Source: Methylomagnum ishizawai (GTDB taxonomy: Bacteria > Pseudomonadota > Gammaproteobacteria > Methylococcales > Methylococcaceae). From it: a stretch of 64,000 bases of DNA. A model generated the notes under the pieces. It was not told where the DNA came from and did not search any database. It saw only the letters and a list, made by a program, of their open reading frames with translations. The position numbers and the translations under genes are program-made. Positions within the stretch are counted from its first letter, which is position 1, and every line of letters starts with the position of its first letter. The stretch is from contig NZ_AP019783.1 of assembly GCF_019670005.1 (NCBI RefSeq), positions 3,312,150 through 3,376,149 of the forward strand, in the 5' to 3' direction. Below are positions 1 through 7,914 of the stretch, one piece after another.

Positions 1-477
1 CCGCCGCCCCAACCGCCCCACCCCCCAGAACAACAAACCGAGGCCCAACAGCCCCGGCCCGATCTGCCGGGTCAGGAACCATTTCACATTCGGCACCCGC
101 GACACGAAACCCCAGAATTGGTGGCGGGCCGCGGAAAAATCGTTGGGCAGGAAACAGGCCCGGTAGCTGTAAAGGTCGCCGTCGAACACGAAGCACATCG
201 CGCCCTCCTTCATGAAGGCATCGACATAGCCGGGCTTGATCGAATAATCGCCATAGACCGCTTGGAACACATGCATCGCCGCCCGGCGGCGGCCACTCTC
301 GGGACCGGGGTTCCGCTCGAACTCGAAGGTATGGTTCTCGCCGGTCTGCTCGACCGTATAGGGATAGCGCTGGCCTTGGTATTCGTAGACATGGTTTTCC
401 CCGGCCCGGCCAGCGGTGGCGAAGGCCAGGGCCAGGAGGGCGAAGGGTCGGAGTCGGGCCGGTGTGATCTGATGCAT
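1..477 (-). CDS. Secreted/membrane hypothetical protein, 3' end beyond window
   Basis: An open frame runs from ATG at 477 to the window edge with no stop (159 codons), so the protein is C-terminally incomplete. It begins with a signal peptide (basic start MHQITPARLR, then a hydrophobic stretch ending near AGRAG). The mature part is rich in Tyr, Phe and charged residues (HVYEYQGQRYPYTVEQ) and resembles no family I can name. A hydrophobic segment, PGLLGLGLLFWGVG, lies at the truncated end, so a C-terminal membrane anchor is likely. AGAGG about 10 bases upstream of the start is a plausible ribosome site. The gene is divergent from the VPEID-CTERM/exosortase E pair; a functional link is possible but unproven. 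Confidence 0.7.
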   Translation of the reverse strand, partial: MHQITPARLRPFALLALAFATAGRAGENHVYEYQGQRYPYTVEQTGENHTFEFERNPGPESGRRRAAMHVFQAVYGDYSIKPGYVDAFMKEGAMCFVFDGDLYSYRACFLPNDFSAARHQFWGFVSRVPNVKWFLTRQIGPGLLGLGLLFWGVGRLGRR

Positions 478-828
478 AGCTTGAAGCCTCTTGTTGTGGT
501 TTTTTTATCCCAGGGCGGGCCTGGGTTTTATGAGTATAAGCGGGGCAAGGGAGCGGACTACAAAACCCGGCCCGGCGCAGCGCCGGGCCGCCCCGATGAA
601 CCGGCACCATGCCGCGCCAACCGCCCCCGGATATGGATTTGGCCCCCAATACCCAGGACCGCCCCATCTTATCCCCTTCCTCCATACGTAATCGCCACTA
701 TGGCGGCGGGGTTGGCGTTTTAGTATAAATTCTCCGCATGGTTAGGTTTGGTCGTATATTTTCCGAACCCAAACCAACCATGCCATTCGACATGCCATAA
801 ACATCGCAGATAACAAGGAGATACGCCT
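478..828. other. Divergent spacer with two hairpins
   Basis: This 351-base gap separates the truncated minus-strand gene from the VPEID-CTERM gene. It holds CCCAGG/CCTGGG (509-525) in the leader of the minus-strand gene and a perfect 21-base palindrome with a central A (569-589, arms GGCCCGGCGC/GCGCCGGGCC). The last 120 bases are more AT-rich and probably carry the promoter of the downstream gene, but I see no confident -35/-10 pair. AAGGAG lies 8-9 bases before the ATG at 829. Confidence 0.45.
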
Positions 829-1056
829 ATGAAAATCCAACATCGCTTGGCGGTGGGACTGGCCGTCCTGGCTTTGTCCATGGGTACGGCCACGGCCAAG
901 CCCTTCGGCCCGACGCCGATAGGCGGGGGCAAACCCTGGCCCAGGGCACCGGAAATCAGCGCCGCCTCGGGACCCGGCGCGGTGGCGCTGATCACCGGGA
1001 TACTTCTGCTCAGGAGCGAGCGCTCGAAAACCCGGCGCTCCTCCGATCCCCATTGA
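829..1056 (+). CDS. Small VPEID-CTERM-type sorting-signal protein, probable exosortase E substrate
   Basis: 75 residues. A signal peptide (residues 1-23, cut after ATA) is followed by a very short mature segment. A tripartite C-terminal sorting signal comes next: APEISAASG (residues 40-48), a hydrophobic helix (GAVALITGILLL) and a basic tail (RSERSKTRR). The family motif is VPEID followed by small residues; APEIS is a near match. The next gene is the matching exosortase E, which supports the call. Almost nothing would remain after both cleavages (about 17 residues), so the product may be a tiny surface peptide. AAGGAG at 820-825 fixes the start. Confidence 0.75.
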   Translation: MKIQHRLAVGLAVLALSMGTATAKPFGPTPIGGGKPWPRAPEISAASGPGAVALITGILLLRSERSKTRRSSDPH

Positions 1057-1197
1057 TCCCGGACCCTGGGATAGCGGCCCGGAACCATGGCCGCCATCCC
1101 GTTCCCCGGACGCCTCCAAGCACCCACCCACCCGCCACGACCCCGTGTGAACGGCCCTAAGCCAGGGTATCGCACCCGCCAATATCTCCCGCGCACC

Positions 1198-2871
1198 ATG
1201 TCAGCAATTATCCGTCCACCCTGGCCATGGGATAGGGGTATCCACTGGCTATTTTTATCCGTCCTCCTCATCGCCGAATTTATCGGCATGAAATCGAATT
1301 ACACGGTACCCAGCCTGTTTTCCCCGATGCCGCGGTTCGCGGAAGATACCTATGGCTCGGTGGCGCTATTCCACCATACCAGGGAAATTTGGAAACTCGG
1401 GCTATGGCTGGGCGGCGGCGGCCTGTTGCTCCTGGTCCCGCGCCACGCCCGCCTGCTCGGGGAATTCCGGCGGCAATCCCGGTGCCATCGTTGGCAAGGC
1501 TGGCTATGCGGCCAGTGCCTAGCTTTCGCGGCCTTGGCGGCGACCACCGCCTATTTATTCGCCGAGCCCACCCAAACCGAGCGCCTGGGCCTGGCCGGGG
1601 CCGTGGCGTGGACCGCGCTGCTGGGCGCGACCCTGTGGCTCTGGCTGCTCGCGTTGGCACCGGGCCGGTTCTGGGTTTGGCTGGTGCGCCATGAAACCCC
1701 GGCTTTGCTGGCGGGCATGGTTTTGGGTTATTGCGCTTCCCGCGTCCTAGAGCAACTGGTATGGCAAGAAGCCCCGCTGGCCCAAAAGGAATTATGGGCT
1801 GCCCTATCCGGTTATACCCTGACGCTGGTCCATACCCTATTGGGTTGGATGTACCCGGATAGGATCTATATGCCGGAATCCGCCGTGGTCGGCACGCCTT
1901 ATTTCGCGGTGGAAATCACCTATGCCTGTTCGGGGATCGAAGGCATCAGCCTGATCGTCGTATTCGTCGCGCTGTATCTCGGCTTATTCCGCAAGGAATT
2001 GAGGTTTCCGCAATCGCTCTGGCTATTCCCCTTGGGTATCGGCGCGATCTGGCTGGGGAACGCCCTGCGTATCGCCGCCCTGATTATCCTGGGCAGCGAG
2101 ATTTCGCCGGAACTGGCCAGCGAGGGTTTCCATGCCCAAGCCGGCTGGATCGTATTGATCCTTATCATCCTGGGTATCTTGTGGATTTCACATCGCTATT
2201 TATCCGCCGTGGAATATACCCGGACGGAGGGCGCGGCGGTGCGGTTGGAAACCGGATTATTACTGCCCTTGCTGGCTTTGCTGGCGGCCACGATGATAAC
2301 TTCGGCCTTTTCCAGCGGCGGCTTCGATAGCCTATACCCGCTGAAAGTGCTGGTCACGCTGGCGGTTCTGTGGCATTGCCGGAGTGCCTACACCCGGCTC
2401 GGCTGGCATTGGGATTGGCGGGCTGCGCTGATCGGTGGCGCGGTATTCGCGGTCTGGATGGCCTTGGAACCCGCCACCGGCGCGGACGGGGCAGGGCTGG
2501 CCCAGGGTTTGGCCGGGTTATCGGATGGGGCGGCGGCTTTGTGGTTGCTATTCCGGGTGTTGGGTTCGGTGGTCGCCGTGCCCTTGGCGGAGGAATTGGC
2601 CTTCCGCGGCTATTTGATCCGCAAGTTGATCGCCCGCGATATCGAAACCGTCCCGCCGGGGCGGTTCGCCTGGGTGTCGTTCCTGGCGAGTTCGGTGCTG
2701 TTCGGGCTGCTGCACGAACGCTGGCTGGCCGGGAGCTTGGCCGGGATGGGGTACGCGCTGGCGTTGTACCGGCGCGGGCAGATCGGGGATGCCGTGGTGG
2801 CGCATATGACCACCAACGGCTTGATCGCCCTGGCGGTGTTGGCGCAAGGACGCTGGGGTTTGTGGACCTGA
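1198..2871 (+). CDS. xrtE: Exosortase E fused to CPBP-family intramembrane protease
   Basis: A polytopic membrane protein of 557 residues. The N-terminal half is an exosortase with the transpeptidase-like triad: Cys244 (in ACSGIEG), Arg291 (NALRI) and His312 (FHAQAGW). The C-terminal part is a CPBP/Abi metalloprotease-like domain with EELAFRG (Glu465-Glu466), FGLLHE and HMTTN. This fusion is the hallmark of the exosortase E/VPEID-CTERM system, in which one enzyme processes a cognate C-terminal signal; the only candidate in view is the gene just upstream. I chose ATG 1198 because the first membrane helix follows it; an in-frame ATG at 1087 would add 37 proline-rich residues. Processing of the adjacent protein is inference; the domain call is firm. 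Confidence 0.9.
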   Translation: MSAIIRPPWPWDRGIHWLFLSVLLIAEFIGMKSNYTVPSLFSPMPRFAEDTYGSVALFHHTREIWKLGLWLGGGGLLLLVPRHARLLGEFRRQSRCHRWQGWLCGQCLAFAALAATTAYLFAEPTQTERLGLAGAVAWTALLGATLWLWLLALAPGRFWVWLVRHETPALLAGMVLGYCASRVLEQLVWQEAPLAQKELWAALSGYTLTLVHTLLGWMYPDRIYMPESAVVGTPYFAVEITYACSGIEGISLIVVFVALYLGLFRKELRFPQSLWLFPLGIGAIWLGNALRIAALIILGSEISPELASEGFHAQAGWIVLILIILGILWISHRYLSAVEYTRTEGAAVRLETGLLLPLLALLAATMITSAFSSGGFDSLYPLKVLVTLAVLWHCRSAYTRLGWHWDWRAALIGGAVFAVWMALEPATGADGAGLAQGLAGLSDGAAALWLLFRVLGSVVAVPLAEELAFRGYLIRKLIARDIETVPPGRFAWVSFLASSVLFGLLHERWLAGSLAGMGYALALYRRGQIGDAVVAHMTTNGLIALAVLAQGRWGLWT

Positions 2872-2874
2872 GCC

Positions 2875-2955
2875 GGTGGCCCGGAGCGATAGCGGAATCC
2901 GGGGGCGGCCCTTCGACCGGAAGCCCGGATTCCGCCGCGCCGCATCCGGGCCACC
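2875..2955. repeat. Nested long inverted repeat filling a convergent gap
   Basis: Two perfect inverted repeats are nested. The outer arms are 11 bases (2875-2885 with 2945-2955) and the inner arms 12 bases (2892-2903 with 2924-2935, GCGGAATCCGGG and its complement). Together they fill almost the whole space between the stop of exosortase E and the stop of gloB. There is no U-tract on either strand, so if it ends transcription it is not a classical intrinsic terminator. Confidence 0.8.
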
Positions 2956-3723
2956 TCAGCGGAAAGCGTCCTTGCGCCGCCGCGTTTCGGCGAACACCCG
3001 CACCGGCTCCGCGCCGCGCACGCCCAGCGTGGCCTGGATTTCCGGGCTTTCCGGGCGGAGGAAGGGATTGGTCGCCCGCTCCTCCCGCAACAACGAAGGC
3101 ACGGTCGGCCTGCCGTCGCGCCTAAGTTCCCGCACGCGGGCCATGCGCTCGACCAGGGCTGGATTATCCGGCTCCAGCGTCAGGGCGAAACGGCCATTGG
3201 CCTCGGTATATTCGTGGGCGCAATAGACGCGGGTCTCGTCCGGCAAGTCGCGGATGCGGCTCAAAGAGTTCCACATCTGTTCCGCCGTGCCGCCCAGCAA
3301 GCGCCCGCAGCCCATCGCGAACAGGGTATCCCCGCAGAACAAGGCCCGGTCGGCCTCGAACCAATAGGCCAGATGGCCCTGCGTGTGGCCCGGCACCGCC
3401 ATCACCTGGGCGGTGATCGCGCCCAGTTCCACCGTATCGCCCTCCCCTAGCGCCACGTCCAGGCCGGGAATATCGCCCCGGTCGCGGGCCGCGCCATAGA
3501 CCTGGCAACCGGTCGCTTGTTTCAACGCCAGGTTGCCATCCACATGGTCCCAATGGTGGTGGGTATTGAGGATGTGGCTGAGCTTCCAGCCGGTTCGTGC
3601 CAAAGCCGCCAGCACCGGCTCCGCTTCCGCCGGATCGACCACCGCCGTGGCCCCGGTGGCCGGATCGCGCAGCAGGTAGACATAGTTGTCCTGCATCACC
3701 AGGACTTGATGGATGTCGAGCAT
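2956..3723 (-). CDS. gloB: Hydroxyacylglutathione hydrolase (glyoxalase II)
   Basis: 255 residues, the usual length. It hydrolyses S-D-lactoylglutathione to D-lactate and glutathione in methylglyoxal detoxification. The metallo-beta-lactamase motif THHHWDH (54-60) supplies His55, His57, Asp59 and His60. His113 (PGHTQGH), Asp132 (FCGDTLF) and His170 (CAHEYT) complete the binuclear metal site. The C-terminal substrate-binding region with RATNPFLR is present. The start lies 3 bases after the stop of the MutS-like gene, and its GGGAGG ribosome site overlaps that gene's end, so the two are co-transcribed. Confidence 0.95.
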   Translation of the reverse strand: MLDIHQVLVMQDNYVYLLRDPATGATAVVDPAEAEPVLAALARTGWKLSHILNTHHHWDHVDGNLALKQATGCQVYGAARDRGDIPGLDVALGEGDTVELGAITAQVMAVPGHTQGHLAYWFEADRALFCGDTLFAMGCGRLLGGTAEQMWNSLSRIRDLPDETRVYCAHEYTEANGRFALTLEPDNPALVERMARVRELRRDGRPTVPSLLREERATNPFLRPESPEIQATLGVRGAEPVRVFAETRRRKDAFR

Positions 3724-3726
3724 GGT

Positions 3727-5334
3727 TTACCTCCCGGTCAAATAACGCGCGATATCTTCCTTGGAAAAACCGATCTTCTTCGCCACCCGGTCGGCGTGGC
3801 TGACCCTGGAAATGCCCTCGATCAAGCGATAGGTCGGCTGCTCGTTCTTGAATTCCACCTGCCGGGCCAGCCCGACCTTCTTCTCCTGGAAGCGGTCCAC
3901 CAGTTCGTGGTTGTGGGTGATAAGGAGGGTGCTGTTGCCCTTCTGGCGGAAGCCGTCGAGGATGTTCATGGAGATTTCGATCTTTTCCTCGTGGGTGGTG
4001 CCCTCCGAGAGCTCGTCCATCACGATCAGGCTTTGCGGACTGCTGCTGAGGAAGATGTCCTTGGTGCGGCGCAATTCGGTGCCGAAGCGGCCTTCGCCGT
4101 CGGCGAGGTGGCTGATTTCCGGCATCTGGTAATAAATGCGGTCGGCGGGCGAGAGTTCGGCCTGTTCGGCGGGGACGTAGCTCCCGATCTGGGCCAGCAA
4201 TTGGGTTTGGGTCAGGGTTTTGCAGAACGCGGTCTTGCCGCCGCTATTGGGTCCGGTGACGAGGGTCAGGCGTTCTTCGCGCAGGGTGAGGTCGTTGCCC
4301 ACATAATCGCGGTTGTCCTTGCCGAGGATGGGATTCCGCACATTCTTCACCACCAGGGTGTGGCGGTCGGTGTCGAGGATGGTGGGCAGGGTCATGGGAT
4401 GCGGAAAGCTTTCCTTGAGGCGGACGAAACTCAGGAGTTCGTCGAGCTTGCCCAGGGAATCCAGGAGGTTCTGGACATCGACGGATTTCTTGAAAATCAG
4501 GCGCAAGGGATAGATGCAGCCGTCGCGGTCGAAGCCACCGACCACGGGGATATACAACAGGGACAGCGGGGCGATGAACAGCCAAATGGTGGGGCCGATG
4601 GAATCGAACATCTCGAACACGATGGGGATGAGTTCCATCAACACCAGGAACATCACGGCGATGAGGCCGAGCAAAGCGGGCTTGAACAGGCTGGGCTTGA
4701 ATTTTATCCCCGGCACGAACCAGCCTTTTTCGGCCTTCGTCACCATACCTTTTTCGGTGCGGTAGGCCGGGCCATAAGCGAGGGCGTAGGCGCGGGATTT
4801 GGAAAATCCCTTGAGGTCGTCGACCAGGGTGGCGAGGTATTCGCTTTGCGGGGTGGGCAGGCGGTGGGCGGCGTCCACCAGGTTCAGCATGAAGCGGGTG
4901 CCCCGGATATAACTGGCGTAGCCGTAGCCTTCGATTTCCAGCTTATGGGCGGGCGAGGACAGCATCCCGACGAAGGTGCCGAACAGGAGGTCGTAGAAGT
5001 CTTTTTCGGTGTCCCTGGCTTGCTTGATGAGGTTTTCCAGGCGTTGGCGGATTTCGCCGTTGGTTTCGATCTCGCGCACGGCGTCTTGCTTGGCGCGGAT
5101 CAGGTTGGCGTCGGCCAGCGGGCGGGTGAGCGAGCGGTAGAGGGTGGCTTGGCCCGCGACGGTGCTGGCGTGGTTGACGCTGTCGAACAGCTTATCGACC
5201 TCCATGGATTGGAAGCTGGCGGGGTCGATGACATTTTGGTTGGCCTTGGCCGGTGGCGGGCGGCGGATCGGTGGGGGTTCGACGGCGTCGGATTGCAGCA
5301 GGGTGGGATACAGGGCGTTCACGATTTCTTTCAT
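3727..5334 (-). CDS. MutS-family ATPase with membrane insertion, no mismatch-binding domain
   Basis: 535 residues. The C-terminal MutS ATPase domain has Walker A GPNSGGKT (361-368), Walker B LIVMDE (Asp440/Glu441) and ITHNHE. Upstream is a helical lever/clamp-like region, and two strong hydrophobic segments lie at about 217-240 and 249-267. The N-terminal mismatch-recognition domain of true MutS (with Phe-x-Glu) is absent, and the protein is far shorter than MutS (~850). It is therefore one of the MutS-related membrane ATPases of unknown role, not a repair protein by default. It heads an operon with gloB. Confidence 0.8.
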   Translation of the reverse strand: MKEIVNALYPTLLQSDAVEPPPIRRPPPAKANQNVIDPASFQSMEVDKLFDSVNHASTVAGQATLYRSLTRPLADANLIRAKQDAVREIETNGEIRQRLENLIKQARDTEKDFYDLLFGTFVGMLSSPAHKLEIEGYGYASYIRGTRFMLNLVDAAHRLPTPQSEYLATLVDDLKGFSKSRAYALAYGPAYRTEKGMVTKAEKGWFVPGIKFKPSLFKPALLGLIAVMFLVLMELIPIVFEMFDSIGPTIWLFIAPLSLLYIPVVGGFDRDGCIYPLRLIFKKSVDVQNLLDSLGKLDELLSFVRLKESFPHPMTLPTILDTDRHTLVVKNVRNPILGKDNRDYVGNDLTLREERLTLVTGPNSGGKTAFCKTLTQTQLLAQIGSYVPAEQAELSPADRIYYQMPEISHLADGEGRFGTELRRTKDIFLSSSPQSLIVMDELSEGTTHEEKIEISMNILDGFRQKGNSTLLITHNHELVDRFQEKKVGLARQVEFKNEQPTYRLIEGISRVSHADRVAKKIGFSKEDIARYLTGR

Positions 5335-5399
5335 GGGGGCGGGAACCTCGTTTTATTAGTGGCAGCTAACCTAGCACTTCGTTGTCCATGGCTTCAACC

Positions 5400-5473
5400 G
5401 GGTTGGGCCGGGACTTGGGTTGGGGTGGGGATTGGGGGGAATGGTTCCGTGGGTGGGATTGTTTGGGGTGGGT
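5400..5473 (+). other. Dense G-tract cluster, potential G-quadruplexes
   Basis: The plus strand has seven runs of three or more G within 5400-5439 (lengths 3,3,3,3,4,4,6) with 1-4 base spacers, and four more at 5451-5472. This meets the usual G3+N1-7 definition at least twice. It lies in the spacer between the MutS-like gene (minus) and the gene at 5554 (plus), directly upstream of both. Confidence 0.7.
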
Positions 5474-5553
5474 GGTTGGCATAACATGCTGGCTTGGAGG
5501 ATTATGCGGGGGCGCATGATTCCTGGCTATCCGTTAATAACATCGAGATCACC

Positions 5554-6105
5554 ATGGGTCAGAGATTTAACGAACTATTCGAAAAACATATCCAGTTCAT
5601 CAATGAACAGAAAATATTTTTTGTCGGAACAGCTACCGCAAATAGCCGTGTGAATATTTCTCCAAAGGGTATGGATTCATTCAGGGTGATTAGCAACTCC
5701 CGTGTTGCTTGGCTAAATGTTACCGGCAGCGGCAATGAAACATCCGCCCATGTACAGCAAGACCCACGAATGACTATCATGTTCTGTGCCTTCGAGGGTG
5801 AACCTTTAATTCTTCGGCTTTATGGTTCGGCAAAGGTCGTCCACAAGGGCGATCACGAATGGAACGATCTTTTTCCTTTATTCAAACCCTTGCCCGGCGC
5901 TCGGCAGATTTTCGACATCGCAATTGATCTCGTGCAAACCTCTTGCGGGATGGCTGTTCCCTATTTTTCATATATGGATGATCGAGAATTGCTTTCCGAC
6001 TGGGCCACAAAGAAAGATGAAGCAGGTTTGAAGCGGTACTGGGAAGAAAAAAACCAAACGAGTATTGACGGGATTCCTTCGTATATTGTCTCTAAAGGCG
6101 GTTAA
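5554..6105 (+). CDS. Pyridoxamine 5'-phosphate oxidase-like (flavin-binding split-barrel) protein
   Basis: 183 residues from ATG 5554 (GAG of CGAGATC 7-8 bases upstream); an upstream ATG at 5494 would add 20 residues with no homologous character. The N-terminal half resembles PNPOx-like split barrels: helix FNELFEKHIQFINEQ, strand FVGTATA, then VNISPKG, followed by RMTIMFCAFEGEPLILRLYG. Such proteins bind FMN, F420 or heme and reduce or bind small molecules; the substrate is unknown here. GC content is clearly lower than in the flanks, which with the nearby repeats suggests acquisition. Confidence 0.75.
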   Translation: MGQRFNELFEKHIQFINEQKIFFVGTATANSRVNISPKGMDSFRVISNSRVAWLNVTGSGNETSAHVQQDPRMTIMFCAFEGEPLILRLYGSAKVVHKGDHEWNDLFPLFKPLPGARQIFDIAIDLVQTSCGMAVPYFSYMDDRELLSDWATKKDEAGLKRYWEEKNQTSIDGIPSYIVSKGG

Positions 6106-6111
6106 GCCCGT

Positions 6112-6147
6112 GCGGTGGAATACGCCGGAGTACCGGCTATTCCGCCT
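6112..6147. repeat. Imperfect palindrome (GGAATA/TATTCC type), left of toxin-antitoxin cassette
   Basis: GGTGGAATACGCCGG pairs imperfectly with CCGGCTATTCCGCC just after the PNPOx-like gene. A related palindrome lies at 7071-7100. Such GGAATA...TATTCC elements look like dispersed REP-type repeats. Confidence 0.55.
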
Positions 6148-6155
6148 TACATCAA

Positions 6156-6192
6156 ATAGCGCACCAATCGCGACCCGATGCGCCCCCTCCGT
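6156..6192 (+). repeat. Direct repeat, copy 1 (flanks toxin-antitoxin cassette)
   Basis: About 35 bases with core CGATGCGCC, starting ATAGCGCACC. It is nearly identical (about five differences and a 2-base gap) to copy 2 at 6913-6946. The two copies bracket the antitoxin/PIN toxin pair. Confidence 0.6.
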
Positions 6193-6244
6193 TCGGCATA
6201 TCCTATAAACTATTCCGCCCCACACCAGCGAGGACACAAACCCC

Positions 6245-6511
6245 ATGAACCCCCAACAAACCCACACTGCGCACAGCCTATATAGGCTTTACGAAAGCCT
6301 GCCCGAAGAAGTTCAAAAATATTTCCTTGAGGAATTGATTCAAAAAAGAAACGCCGAAATCAAGGCATTGACCGCTGCGAGTCCGCCACAACCTGAAAAG
6401 CGTAACCGCGTTATTTTCGGCATCATGGAAGGCGCGCTCGACGTGCCGGATAACTTCGACGACGATTTACCCGATGAGATCACCAATGAATTCTATGCGG
6501 ACAAGCTATGA
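6245..6511 (+). CDS. Antitoxin of PIN-type toxin-antitoxin pair (DUF2281/VapB-like)
   Basis: 88 residues. The N-terminus is helical (SLYRLYESLPEEVQKYFLEE). The C-terminus matches the consensus seen in DUF2281-type antitoxins: FGIMEGALDVPDNFDDDLP resembles FGxxKGxxxxxDDFDxPL. The acidic tail presumably occupies the toxin active site. Its stop overlaps the toxin start by four bases (ATGA), the typical arrangement for a translationally coupled pair. Autoregulation is expected by analogy, but no operator is evident. Confidence 0.8.
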   Translation: MNPQQTHTAHSLYRLYESLPEEVQKYFLEELIQKRNAEIKALTAASPPQPEKRNRVIFGIMEGALDVPDNFDDDLPDEITNEFYADKL

Positions 6512-6894
6512 ACCTGCTGTTAGATACGCATATCCTGCTGTGGCTGTTGGCGAAACCCAAACTTTTACCGACGGCTGCCAAAGCAGCCATTGAACAAGCG
6601 GGTCAGGTGTTTTTCAGCCCGGCCAACCTCTGGGAAATCGGCATTAAATCATCGATCTGGCCCGAATATGGAATTCAACGGATCGAAGCGGTTCACCAAG
6701 GCGCTTTGCGGTCGAACCTGCAAGAATTACCGATCCGCTCGGCAGATACCATGCTTGCCAGCCAATTACCCTCGATCCACCGCGATCCTTTTGACCGCTT
6801 ACTGATCGCCCAAGCCCATAATAATGGCATCCACTTGGTAACGGTGGACGAGAAAATCGCACGATATCGAATGCCATATTTACTGCTTGCATAA
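6508..6894 (+). CDS. vapC: PIN-domain ribonuclease toxin (VapC-like)
   Basis: 128 residues, a single PIN domain. The conserved acidic residues are Asp6 (LLLDTHILLW), Glu43 (NLWEIGIK), Asp93/Asp96 (HRDPFDRLLIAQA) and Asp114 (TVDEKI), matching the Mg-dependent RNase site. The HRDPFDR signature is typical of the Sll0205-like branch that pairs with DUF2281 antitoxins. It overlaps the antitoxin by ATGA. The cassette sits between direct repeats, consistent with mobility. Confidence 0.9.
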   Translation: MNLLLDTHILLWLLAKPKLLPTAAKAAIEQAGQVFFSPANLWEIGIKSSIWPEYGIQRIEAVHQGALRSNLQELPIRSADTMLASQLPSIHRDPFDRLLIAQAHNNGIHLVTVDEKIARYRMPYLLLA

Positions 6895-6912
6895 CTGCTC
6901 TCATAGGACGGA

Positions 6913-6946
6913 ATAGTGCATCCATCGCGCCCCGATGCGCCTCCGT
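6913..6946 (+). repeat. Direct repeat, copy 2 (flanks toxin-antitoxin cassette)
   Basis: Second copy of the ~35-base repeat at 6156-6192, starting ATAGTGCATC with core CGATGCGCC, located 19 bases after the toxin stop. Confidence 0.6.
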
Positions 6947-7200
6947 CCACTCCTATTTTCATATCGTGCGGCAACTACCCGCTTGGCCCGCCGGCAAGAA
7001 AACAATCCGGCACCGATTCCACCGCCAGACCCAAAGCACAAATAGCCCGTAGAGTGCGATCAAGAAACTCGCGGAACGGAATAGCGCCGCGTATTCCGCC
7101 AGATGCGGCCCCCCACGTATAGAAAACCCCGGACAACAAGGTCTAACTAAAATCGGCCTCGTTCCCGCCTCATTGACTTCTGAACCCAGCGGAAAAAATC
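6947..7200. other. Gene-free spacer with REP-like palindrome
   Basis: This is the rest of the 306-base gap between the PIN toxin and the membrane hydroxylase gene. A palindrome at about 7071-7100 (GGAATAGCGC / GCGTATTCC) resembles the one at 6112-6147. No ORF with a ribosome site is visible. Confidence 0.5.
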
Positions 7201-7719
7201 ATGGAAGACCTATCCCTGGATATGATTGGCTTCGTGGCCGGCCTACTGGCGGAAAACGCCGGGGAATGGGCGCTGCATAAATTCATCCTGCACGGATTGG
7301 GCCGGGCACCGGATAGCATTTGGCATTATCACTGGTGCGACCATCACCGCCTCTCGCGCCGCCATGCCATGCTGGACCCCGGCTACCAAACATCGCCGCT
7401 GCACTGGAACACCCACGGCAAGGAAGTTTTGCTGCTACTCGCGATAGCCCTGCCGCACCTGCCCCTGCTGGCGGTCGCTCCCGGCTATGTCGCGGGGGTG
7501 TATTGCGCGCTGGTCGCCTATTACCTCCGGCACCGGCGGGCGCATCGCGATCCCGAATGGGCCAGGCGGTATCTGCCCTGGCACTGGGAACACCACCTGG
7601 GCACCAATCCCGAGGCCAATTTCTGTACCACCTGGCCGGGGTGCGACTGGCTCATGGGCACCTGGAAGCGGACCGGGATCAGTCCTTCGCCGCCGCCGAC
7701 AGATCATCGATATCCATGA
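7201..7719 (+). CDS. Sterol desaturase/fatty acid hydroxylase-superfamily membrane protein
   Basis: 172 residues. Histidine clusters typical of non-heme di-iron membrane hydroxylases are present: HKFILHG (about 24-30), HYHWCDHHRLSRRH (about 42-55) and HRRAHRD...HWEHH (about 110-130). Two hydrophobic segments separate them (LLLLAIALPHLPLLAVAPGYV and a shorter C-terminal one). It is shorter than characterised sterol desaturases (250-300), so the substrate (fatty acid, carotenoid or hopanoid-like lipid) cannot be named. A patatin-like lipase gene lies downstream on the same strand. Confidence 0.7.
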   Translation: MEDLSLDMIGFVAGLLAENAGEWALHKFILHGLGRAPDSIWHYHWCDHHRLSRRHAMLDPGYQTSPLHWNTHGKEVLLLLAIALPHLPLLAVAPGYVAGVYCALVAYYLRHRRAHRDPEWARRYLPWHWEHHLGTNPEANFCTTWPGCDWLMGTWKRTGISPSPPPTDHRYP

Positions 7720-7914
7720 ACCGGGTTATCGCGCCGCCCTCCTCCGGCTTTTTTCCAGAGACACCCGCCCCGTATTGGTTGCCCAAATCGCTCAGGCAAG
7801 GGACAATCGCCCGCGACGGAATCATCCCACTCGCCACGGAACGGATGCGCCATCCAGCGCGGTACATCACAGTCGCCTTTCACCCTACTCAAATCATCGA
7901 CGAGGTATGGATCA

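Noticed and set aside
118-723. 201-codon plus-strand ORF at the left edge
   Set aside because: Opposes the signal-peptide-bearing minus-strand gene and runs through palindromes.
3517-5484. 655-codon plus-strand ORF
   Set aside because: Antisense to gloB and the MutS-like gene, both with intact catalytic motifs.
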